A DNA stretch of 64,000 bases, taken from NCBI GenBank assembly GCA_037179385.1, contig CM074188.1, positions 18,369,318 to 18,433,317 on the forward strand. The letters run 5' to 3'. Origin of the DNA: Holothuria scabra. Its lineage: Eukaryota > Echinodermata > Holothuroidea > Aspidochirotida > Holothuriidae. Position 1 is the first letter of the stretch; every line of letters begins with the position of its first letter. The notes beneath the pieces were generated by a model. It saw only the letters and a list, made by a program, of their open reading frames with translations. It was not told the origin of the DNA and did not search any database. The position numbers were made by a program, and so were the translations under genes. Of the stretch, positions 42,765 through 54,700 are shown one piece after another.

Positions 42765-45700
42765 GTAATGTCTTTACTTTTATAGGGAATAGTTTCCTTC
42801 TCAGAAGTTAACTAATTAATGTTAATTTATGATGCTTCAATTCTCCCTCATCCTAACTGTAGCTTATGTTCTCTGGAGAAGGGTCCTCCTAAAAAGTTTA
42901 CACATCATGCAAAACAAAAATAAAAAAATGAGAAATATATATTTGCGGTAACCCATTTACAGTAATACTGTCTCATTGTACTCATCTGTTTTAAGAACTT
43001 CTGATATTGTAAATATCTTTGACCTTAAGGCACAATTCTCTCAACCTAAACAGTACCAGTTCTCCAAATTCTTACTTAATCCCCTCTCACAATTATCTGA
43101 AATTCATCCTCATCTAGACACAATCTGAGTTTATTGCTTCAGGGTGAGTATAACAAAGCTCAATGTGTATAGCCTGCCTAATCAAAACACTCAGTACAGT
43201 TCATGCTGTGTAATACAAGCTTTGGCATTTTGCATTGTTTGAATTTGCTGTCAATCAAAGAGCTGAGCCAATTGAGAATTTTGGTAAACCACCTCCCAAG
43301 TTGTAGTTTGATTGTACACTAGACCCCAGTGTGTAATCAAATCCTTTTCAGAACAGTACAAGCTACTGTACGCTTAAGAAGTTAAGTACTCTGCATTTTT
43401 TTTAATCTATAGTATAGCTGTTAGAGATGGGCCAGTTGAGAACTTCTGTGGACCAGTACAAAAGTTGTGGTTTGGGGTGATGTTTATCCATACTGGAAAG
43501 TAGGGCCTTTCACGGAAAGATCTTTGGCGTATGGAAATGTACGCCAACAAATTTGGCGTATGGCGTACCCAGCTGCTACAGGGAAAATTACAACAGTCAG
43601 CATACAATTGCAACAATTGGTGTAGGGTATAATTCCAAACACCTCCACGTTGTCGTGATTCTTTGGCGTATGGCAAATGTACTTTTCGGTGGGGGTGTTT
43701 ATAAGGTGTAGGGAGTATGTTACAGTACTAATTTTTTTTTTTAGTGTGTGACCAAGGGTGTGACCAGGATAGGCTCTGTAAGCACCGACAAGAGATGGAC
43801 ATGAATGAACTGGTTTCTGCTGACCCTTAAAGGGCCAATCCTCTCATCCTAAACTACAATTTTGGAAGGGGCCTACCAAAATTCTCAGTTGGCTCAGCTC
43901 TTTGATTGACAGCTAATTCAAACAATGCAGAGTACCACAGCTTATATTACACAGCATGAACAGTACCAAGAGTGTTTTGATTAAAATATACATTGAGCTT
44001 TTCTACAGTATACTCACCCAGGGGCAATAAACTGAGATTGTTTCTCGATGAGGATGAATTTCAGACAATTTGTGGGAGGGATCTTTGGTAAGAAGGTTAG
44101 GAGAATTTGTATTATTTGAGGTGAGAGAATTGGGCCTTTTAAGTCCCATTACAAATCCTCATTACTAACAGAAATTCGTTGCAAAATGTTAGAAAATACC
44201 AATTGTCTGTGCCATAAATACCTGTGAAGTTGCTTGATCAAAACAGACGTACAGGTAATGTTTAAAACATCAGAACCCTGTGATTTTAGGTGGATCCAAA
44301 TTTAAACGCTGACCCCACCTTAACCCGCATTCCTACATTACTCTACAGGCAGCTCAAGGTAACATAGTGTTACTGTGCCTTGAGCACATGTGAGATCTAA
44401 GCCTCCCAGATAGCATCTTTTAACCTGTCTAGGAAAATTAGCCCCAACAAAGTATTACTTCAATTGCAAAGTGAGAAAAAAGGATGCAAGACATGGCTCA
44501 ATCCATAGACTATGGGTCCAATGGGGTTTTTACTGACTTTGCCAATATAATGCTATATTTCAAAAACAGGGAATACATCAAACCAGTGCCTCAGGTATTT
44601 TATTATCCTTTACCAACTAGGCTATCTTATGATATATAAACTGAATATCCAAAGTTAAGTATTTTTTAGAAAATAGACTTCTTTGCTTTGGTGTCCCCCC
44701 TCATTTTTGTGTAATGGTTGTGACATACAAATATACAAATTTGAATAATCAGAAAAACATACTTATCACAGACTGAATTACTTTGCTCATGTGTCATGGT
44801 AAGGGTATCACCAAAAGTCAACATTTCTAAAAATATGAGCATTACCGATCCACCCAATTTTCCAAATGATACTATTGAAAACAACCTGGCGGACATAACT
44901 TTTGGTGTCCCCCTAGTTATGTTGGTTTTTTAATGTATATTCCATCATTTCTACAAATATGATCATTCTCAGGTGGCCACAGTTTTCTTGATACAAAAAA
45001 TAGGTCAAACTCTTTTAGATAGTAGCTCATTTGGAAAGAAAAAATCAAAACAAAAGATTTTGTAGGTAAAATTCGATATGGACAGAATTTTGGTGTCCCC
45101 CTTAGTGAGTTATGTTGGTAAACTTTGATGTTTCACCAATCGCACAAACTAATTAATTTTTGGGTGAACAAATGTACATGAATAGAAGGTCCCAGAATAT
45201 TACCAGAAAAGTTAATCCCATGGTTTGAGAATCTTGTATTCATTCCTGATGAACATTTGATTTTTTTGGTGTCCCCCTTCCTGTCAGAGTTATGTCCGCC
45301 ATAAGCAAACAAAAAAATAATGAAAATGGATCTTATTATTCTATCTTACAGTATACTGTAACTGCAAACAGTGGTTTTTGTTGTATTTGAAAGTTACCAG
45401 CTCAACTTAACATTTAAAAACCAAGAGCTCTGGCACTTTGAATGTTAGGTGTTATGGGGACACCAAATCTTGGTGTCCCTGTTACATGCGACAGATAATG
45501 GAGTGTAATATCTTGCTAATATTACGTATGTCCATGAAGGGACAATAAATAAGATTTCAAATGTTAAGTCTAACAATCTTACGGTGTCAAAGAGGAAAAT
45601 TTGAACACTTAAACATCATTAATTGGTAAAAATCAGTCAATATTGTAAAAAATATGTAAATGTGTAGATATTTGGCAACTGAAACTTTTTGGGAAAAATG

Positions 45701-48700
45701 AAACTGACTTTTCTAATTTTTGGAGTATTTTTTCAAACTTTTACAATGTTCTTGTCGCAATGGGTACTAAAACACATTCAAATAGCAACTTTCATCCATT
45801 TCAGATTTTCATCACTCTTGTGGGAGAAGGTTAAAGACTGCTTTGGTGTCCCTGTTATGTTGGTCAATTTACTGTACTGGCCAAGTTTATGTTTGAATGA
45901 GTCTCCTCATGCATACATAATGCTCAATGCAAAAATATTTGTATTTTTTATAACTGCTGTTGATACTCTATCATGAGTGTAAATTTCAATCACATAAAAT
46001 GATTTTTAAATTTTGACCTCATGTCACACTATTGGACCCCTAGTTTATGGATTGAGCCATATGCCATTTCCTGTCATCTAGAAAGCATTTTGTGTCAAAT
46101 TTTGTGTCTTGGAAAAAGTCTATTCCGGTGCTCTGCTTTACAGTTTCTTCAACATGATTTGCCTTCTCACATTCAAATCTTGGGTGTGACTAAACCATTT
46201 CTAAAAAATCTAATATTTTAGAAAACCAACAGGTATGGGTGGAAAAAACAGCAGTTTGGGAGGTCCCATGGAGGGAAATCATTGCATTTTGAGGGAAATG
46301 TGTTTTTTTTTCTTTCCTCTATGAACATCATGAATGATAAATTTGATCTGCTTGTAGTGAAATACACATTTTTGCCATTTGTACCAGTGGGTCTGTGGGG
46401 CATTTAGTTGTTTGCTAAATATTTTCCTCAAAGATACACTGACATATACCACTGTGCTACAGTTGGTCCTTCATTCTACTGTAGTGCACCCGTCCACAAA
46501 ACATTGTGTGGTGCCCCAATAGTCCAAGAAATTGCTGAACTGTATTAGATTGCTCAAAATCTTGCAAGGCACTGTAAGGACCTAATATTGGTTTTCACAC
46601 ACCTGCTCTCACACAAATGCATTCAATCTGTGATTTTGTGTGAAGGATTTCTCACTGTACAGGAGGTACATAAATGTCTTTTTCGATATATTTCACCTAG
46701 GAATTCAAGGAACCATTGAAGGGAGATGTGTGATAGGGAAGAATCAATTAAGAGGAGTAGGCCCTATGTCAATATCACATATTCCACACTGGAAGTAAAA
46801 AGAGTTTATTAGTTAATTAATTTATGCATGGCAGGGTATTTCCTTTACAAATTATTACAACCCTCATCAAATTTGAAATTAGGTTTATGTGGGGTGTATA
46901 ATGTATGAAATTCTGAATGCCAGAACTGGCCTGTCAAAAAAGATCAGTCTGGTCCACAGGGAATGATTTAGTGTTCAAATTTTGCATAGCAATTTTGCTG
47001 TTTCAGGGCTTCCCAGTCACAAAATCACTAACAACCCATATGTGTTTAATGTAGAAAATCTGCTACACAATTTTTGCATTTGTATAGCAATTTGTCCATT
47101 TTGTGTAGCAAATTGCGATGTGATACAGGACCGTCCATGAAGCATGCTGAATCTATCTCAGCCTGCCAGTCTTGTCTAAGCTGTAAACAGTCTATGCTTT
47201 TTAGCTCACACATGTGTGACATTATCAAATGGGACAGATGGCTTCAACTTTTTAGCAAAAGTCTTCTTCTCCCTCATTTTTGGAGATTTGGGGCTGAAAT
47301 TTTGGTGTATGATTGTTTTGGAGGAGAGGGGTCTACCTACTTTGAGTTCATTTTGCCTGCTGAGCAGTTCGTTGTTCATTTGTTGCACTAATAGCAGTGT
47401 GCTTGGTTGTGTGTTCAGTTCTTATCTTGCACAAATATGCTGGCTATTTAACCTGGTTCTTTATGTTACAGCTGGTTGAACAAAGCATTCATTGAAAACT
47501 TTCACTGATTGCTTGTGTAGGTGGTCTCATAATCAGCTGTGGTTAGCTAGTGTGGAGAGAATAAGCTGCAGCCAGGGAGTTACAACAGACCCTGTTGTAA
47601 CTTACCTATTGTGGAGATACCTTTCATTCTGTTCTGTTTAATTTATCATGAATTGGCCAAGCCAAGCAATACCAACATAACTGAGTGAGTTCAATATGCA
47701 CAGTGCAGTAGGAACTTCTTGAGTCTCCGTGTTTTATTTTGATCAGTACAGAGCCATGCAGTGTTTTCTTGTGGATTTGTAGTGCAACTGAATGTACTTT
47801 GCAATACCTGAGCAGTTTACAGGTACACCATACATAAGTTAAATTAATTTTCCCTTACTGCCTAATGCAGAAAGTGCAAAGTGATATTTAGAATTACCAA
47901 AACTATATCAGATGTAGATCTACATGCAAAATCACAAATGTTTTGTCTTCACTATTCTTTACTTCCTTGCATTTAATTTTGTAATGTGAGGAGTTCAAAT
48001 AACTGATAAACTTTGGTTGAACTTGGAGTTCCTGTTTTTAACAGACAAAACAGGTTGTGTTAGTTTCACAACAGCATTGCTGTTCTACCTTAAGAACTAA
48101 CAATCCCACCCATTGCCCTGCCCCCCACCCCAAAATAAAATAATAAAAGTCAGCATCTGAATTTTAATCAAACTTTCGTTCTAAATGTGTGTCAGTTGTC
48201 AAATTGGCATTACTAAAGTGTCAACCAGTCTTGACCATCTGCATGCCTGTTTCCGGGGGAAAAGGTGTTAAAAAGTATAGACTAGAAGTGTCAATTTATT
48301 TTAAACAAAGTAAAAATAATCAGTTTTATTGATTTGTTTACAAGACAGCTGTCATTTACAAATTTTTCTGTTAAGTTGCCATGACAAAATTGTGTTGTAT
48401 ACTTAGAGTATTGAGACTGACATACTCAACTGGGCTATAGTTTTGGTGATTAGAAAAAAATGCAGTTTGAATTTGGGCCTGAAGAATTCCAGTTGTGAAT
48501 GAAACCTACCATAGCATGCAGTGGCATAGCCAGAGAGCAGTGGGAGCAGTCTCCCCCTCCCCCACCCCCCTTCAGAAAAAGGAAAAAAAAAGAAAAAGAG
48601 GTAGAAAAAGTGGAAGAAGAAGAGCTTGAAACAGTAGGCAGTGTTAGTACTCCTAGGATCAACTGAAGCACAATTTTGCATCCAACACCCCCTCTGTTAG

Positions 48701-51700
48701 CCAAAATATTCCAAAGGAAAGGGGCACCTGTACACACTGTTAGAGTATTGCTTAAGCTGTCACAGCACTGGTTACGACAGAATTTGCTACTTGCCATTTT
48801 CATGTACAGTTACTGTAGTCCATATGCTTGTGGCACATGGCATTGTGTTTCTGAAGTCTTTTTAGGCATCTGCAGTTATACATTAACCCAGTCAATATGA
48901 AACTTGAGTTTCATGTGTCCTATTAAACTATTGTAATATTATACTGCAATCCCTAGGTCCCAATTTATTGTGTAATTATTTTATATATAATTCACAATTT
49001 ATGCATGAGAGGATGGACAGCACTTAATGGTACCTGGTATTTAAGAATGAAAGTACCGTATTTACTCTATTAAACGCCCCCTCTCTAATAAACGCCGCCC
49101 CCCCCCCAACTTTTTCGTCACATTGCATAAATTGAAATTGTCAATTCCAAAGACAATATGGTAAAAGGAAAATGAAATAGTCCTACCTTGAAGCCACGAA
49201 ATCTCCTAAAGTCCCATATCCTAAAGTAAAAGGCATGTTTCTGCAACTTATTTCTGTTGATATCCATCAAGCTATCACATACCGCGAACCTGTGCTGCTT
49301 CGTTTGCGGTTCGAAAGTGGTACTGTACATACCGTAGGTATAAAAATATTCGCTAGCCTATCCGAACAGCCTAACATGAAAATCCAAATTCACCACAGGA
49401 AAACTGTTTAACAGTGAAATGCGGTGAACGCGTACGTACTGCTAATGGTACTACTCACGGTAACTATTATGCAATTACCGTATGTACGTGGGTATAGCCG
49501 GCCGGTCAGTATAGTAACGTGAGGCCTGGCTGTATACTGCATGTGCACAGCATGCATGCATGCATGCCACGGGCTCGTAAAAAAGTCACTTCTGTGTGTA
49601 ACGTTACATATCAAGATGTCGGCGAAAGTTGATCTCACTTGCAAAGTTCACAGTGTTGTTCGTGGCTACCATATTTATAGGAAAGTTTGGTTCCCGATAA
49701 TTGGGGAGGAGCTCACAGCTGATTGTGAAGCTGACAACCAAATGGGCAGATGCGCCATAGTAGTTAATCAGAAGGGTTCAGATAAGAAACAAGTTGTGGG
49801 GCACTTGCATAGAGAAAAGTCACGTAAATTTGACTCCAATAAACGCCCCCTTTAACGAAAATTTCACGCCCCGGGTGTTTAATAGAGTAAATACGGTATT
49901 TCTTACCATGATACAATGATCATTCTGAACACTGTTTTTAATTAACCAAATTTCCAATCTTCTAAAAGAATATTGCTTTTTTGAAATATTACACTTGCAT
50001 GAATGATTAATGTTATTTGCCTTTGGTGCAACGTACTTCATATAGAGTACAGTTTTAATAAATCCATAGTGATGACTTAAAATACATATGAAGTTAAGGT
50101 CCTGGGGGTTCTCATCTTTCATCTAAACATTTGTGGAATGACTTGAATAAATTCTTTTGTTCTGCAATAGAGTTGCTCTCAAGTTCGAATCTGACTCTAA
50201 TGGTTAATAGTATCGTGCTATTAAAATTTTATGATGAATACCTAAGTATGTACATATATATGTGTTGAATCACATTCATGATGCACAGTGAACTTTTCAT
50301 TCCTTAGCTTGTTAGAGCTGTACTTTATGTCTGACTTGTACATCACATTTTAAACATTTTTTTTTTTCAGGGTCACCCTGCACATGGGACTGCCCCCTGA
50401 GAATTTGCAAACTATTGTAATAAATTACTTGCTACTGTACAGTAAGTGATGGTGCTCTATAGAGGCAATAGAGGCAGTATTTGAACTGCTTTAGATGTTT
50501 TTGCCCATGCCATGGCCCTGTTATTCACTTTTGATTCAGTCTTAAAGCCAAGTATTATCTTTCTTGCACTTACAGGCTGAAAATAAGGACAATAGGGTAA
50601 ACTGGGATAAAAGCACCCATTTTTTCAGTTTTTCTCAAATATCTTTGTACTTTATGGGAATACTGTATCTGGAAATGAAAGTGTGGTTTTATCCACTACA
50701 TGTACTGTATGCTTTATTAATACTGTAACCCATGGGTTAAATTTTCATGTAGGGAAATTTGTAGACCTATCTAGTTGAGAAAATGTTGGGCGTTTTTACC
50801 CCGACTTCTGGGTAAAAACACCCACCCACAAAACCTCCATGGAAAATGAAGGCTGTATCCCATATTTTTCTGTAGTTATTTTTTATTTCTTTTGAGTCAC
50901 ATAGAATGAATTCAGTTAGGAATCGGCCCAGGTACAAGCTGTAACTGGAAAACAGCAAAGTAACTGGAATTATTCGGAACATTTACCCACAACAACGAAG
51001 TTACAGGCATAGCTGTGCCACAGTAGCACAGAAAACAAAAACATGCTGTTCTATCAAGAAATTGTACCAACTACAGCATTACAGGATAAATGAGACTGCA
51101 ATGCAGAAAATTACACTGGGTGTTTTGACACACATAAAACATTCATTAGACGAAAATATAAATTTACAGAATTATTTTAGTTATTCATGTCTATGAAGAT
51201 GACTTTTTCACATAAATAGGAACTGTGGAATTTTAAAAATATTATTCCCCCTCTTAAATGCAATGATTTGAAGTGAATTGGGCCAAACCTCCAATCCTTG
51301 TTTTTCAAAACTTTATTTTTCATTTTTCATTTGGTAGCAACTATGCACCATTAAAAAATATTTATTGATCTGACTGTATACATTACCAGTGAGGATTAAC
51401 ATTGTTATTTTTAAAATGATATCACATTTAAAACTTGCTCATACCAGTTTTAACTTACTAGTAATGGAAACAAGTCGATCAGATGTTTTTTACCCTATGG
51501 GTGTTTTTAGCCCAGTTTACCCCACTGTATGTACTAATGTTTACTGCACTGTAGAGACGGTTGCTTAAGATGAATGATACTGGAAGTGCTTGACGTCAAG
51601 GGCATACTTACCAAATGTAATGGAAAATGACCTTTGTAGGAACCTTTATTTGTAACTACTGCACGTGGTAAATTGAAACCTACACTACTTTAAATCTATT

Positions 51701-54700
51701 GTATTGCACATTGAGTACAGTAAACAAAACCTGCCATTTTAGGAAAAAAATAAGGAAAATAGTTTTTGTCCGCAAACAACAGTATGGGGTATAGCACTTT
51801 TAAATCTTTGAGAAGTTCTCGCTTTAACATAAAATCAAATTGTTAGGAGTTGACATTTAAAGAGAGGGTGTAGTCTATCCTATACCATGAATTGATCTTG
51901 AGAATCATGGGACCATATCTTTCCTCTTGAAGATGTGAAATTTAAGAAGGGTAAGTGCTTGTTTTCCCTTATTCAATTGCTAAAGTGTCACAAAAGATAC
52001 CATTCTACTGTACTTGGGAGAGAATAAGGAGAAAATTGTAGCTGTTGTTTTAAAACAATAGGCATCTGCTTTGGCCCTAAAAAGTGAGGGTACCAGTACT
52101 AAAGTATAATATGTGCTGACTTGTTTGCTGAAAGTGTTTTATGGTTGACAAACAAGTATGAAGGACTAAGGCACCTGGATACTTTGTTTTGAACAACATG
52201 TCCCAGGTATGAATTTAGATTGTGGTAGTACATTACATATGTATGAAGGTACAGTAATTATCAGAAGACATAGAACTGACAGTCTGATGTGTGTGGAAAG
52301 ACTTCAGCTCAGTTGTGCACCTTTGCACCACTTAAAGGGCCAAACCTCTCACCCCAAACTTGGTACGAGGGGACCGAAATGCTCAATTGGCTCAGCTCTT
52401 TGATTGACAACTAATTCAAACAATGCAGAGTACCAAAGCTTATATTACACAGCATGAAAGGTACTGAGAGGGTTTTGATTATATAAATTGAGTTTTTGGT
52501 TTCGATGATAAGAGAAACCTATGCAATCATGATGGCGTGTGTATGTATGTGTGTATGTGTGTGTATGTATGTGTGTGTGTGTGTTTGTGACACTTTGCTT
52601 GTTAGCACGATATCTCAAGATAGAAATGTCTGACAATTTTCAAACTTGATACATGGATGCCCCATATTGAGAGGAAGAACCCTATTGTTTTTGGTGCAGA
52701 TGGAAGGTCATCTGGGGTCAGCAGGGGTCAATTTCTGAAAACTTTGTTAGCACGATATCTCAAGATATGAAACTTGTATAGATTTCATATTTGGTATGTG
52801 GATGCGTTATGGTCAGAAGATGGTCCCTATTGTTTTTGACGGAGGTCAAAGGTCATCTGGGGTCACCGGGGGTCAAAGTCTGAAAATCTCGTTAGCACGA
52901 TATCTCAAGATAGGAAACTTGGATCAATTTCATATTTGGTATGTGGAAGCGTTATGGTCAGAAGATGGTCCCTATTGTTTTTGGTGGAGGTCAAAGGTCA
53001 TCTGTGGTCACCAAGGGTCAAAGTCTGAAAATCTTATTAGCACAATATTTCAAGATAGGAAGCTTGGATAGGTTTCATATTTGGTATGTGGATGTGTTAT
53101 GGTCAGAAGATTGTTCATATTGTTTTCGGTGGAGGTCAAAGGTCATCTGGGGTCACCGGGGGTCATAGTCCGAAAAACTTGTCAACACAATATCTCAAGG
53201 GAGAAAAATTGGATAGATTTCATATTTGGTTTGTGGATGCGTTTTGGTCAGAAGATGGTCCCTATTGTTTTTGGTGGAGGTCAAAAGTCATTTGGGGTCA
53301 CCAGAGGTTAAAGTCTGAAAATCTTATTAGCATGATATTTCAAGATAGGGAACTTGGATAGATTTCATATTTGGTATGTGGATGTGTTATGGTCAGAAGA
53401 TGGTTCATATTGTTTTGGACGGAGGTCAAAGGTCATCTGGGGTCACCGTGGGGCAAAGTCTGAAAATCTTGTCAACACAATATCTCAAGATAGGAAGCTT
53501 GGATAGATTTCATATGTGGTATGTGGATGCATTATGGTCAGAATATGGTCCCTAATGTTTTTGGTGGAGGTCAAAGGTCATCTGGGGTCACTGGGGGTCA
53601 AAGTCTGAAAATCTCGTTAGCACGATATCTCAAGATAGGAAACTTGGATCAATTTCATATTTGGTACGTGGTAGTGTTATGGTCAGAAGATGGTCCCTAT
53701 TGTTTTTGGTGGAGGTCAAAGGTCATCTGCGGTCACCAAGGGTCAAAGTCTGAAAATCTTATTAGCACAATATTTCAAGATAGGGAACTTGGATAGATTT
53801 CATATTTGGTATGTGGATGTGTTATGGTCAGAAGATGGTTCATATCGTTTTCAATGGAGGTCAAAGGTCATCTGGGGTCACCGGGGGTCAAAGTCTGAAA
53901 ATCTTGTCAACACAATATCTCAAGTTAGGAAACTTGGATAGATTTCATATTTAGTATGTGGATGCCTTTTTGTCAAAAGATGGTCCCTATTGTTTTTGGT
54001 GGAGGTCAAAGGTCATCTGGGGTCAGCAGGGGTCATTTTCTGAAAACTTTGTTAGCACAATATCTCAAGATAGGAAACTTGGATAGATTTCATTTTTAGT
54101 ATGTGGATGCCTTTTGGTCAAAAGATGGTCCCTAATGTTTTTGGTGAAGGTCAAAGGTCATCTGGGGTCACCAGGGGTCAAAGTCTGAAAATCTTATTAG
54201 CACAATATTTCAAGATAGGGAACTTGGATAGATTTCATATTTGGTATGTGGATGTGTTATGGTCAGAAGATGGTACCTTTTGTTTTCGGTAGAGGTCAGA
54301 GGTCATCTGGGGTCACCGGGGGTCAAAGTCTGAAAATCTTGTCAATACAATATCTGAAGGGAGGAAACTTGGATAGATTTCATATGTAGTTTGTGGATGC
54401 GTTTTGGTCAGAAGATGGTCCCTATTGTTTTTGGTGGAGGTCAAAGGTCATCTGGGGTCAGCAGGGGTCAAAGTGTGAAAATGTTATTAGCAGGATATTT
54501 CAAGATAGGGAACATGGATAGATTTCATATTTGGTATGTCGATGTGTTATGGTCAGAAGATGGTACCTTTTGTTTTGGGTAGAGGTCAAAGGTCATCTGG
54601 GGTCACCAGGGGTCAAAGTGTAAAAATCTTGTCAGCACGATATTTCACGATAGGGAACTTGGTTAGATTTCATATTTGATATGTGGGTGTGTTATTGTCA

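Noticed and set aside
45689..45976. 95-residue ORF rich in hydrophobic residues
   Set aside because: It lies within the inverted-repeat element 44493-46060, has no similarity I can recognise and no conserved signal of coding.
52796..54582. Overlapping ORFs of 60-95 residues with repeated [18 protein letters not shown] text
   Set aside because: They are translations of the 145-bp satellite. The unit is not a multiple of three, so the same text jumps frame from unit to unit. No gene is supported.
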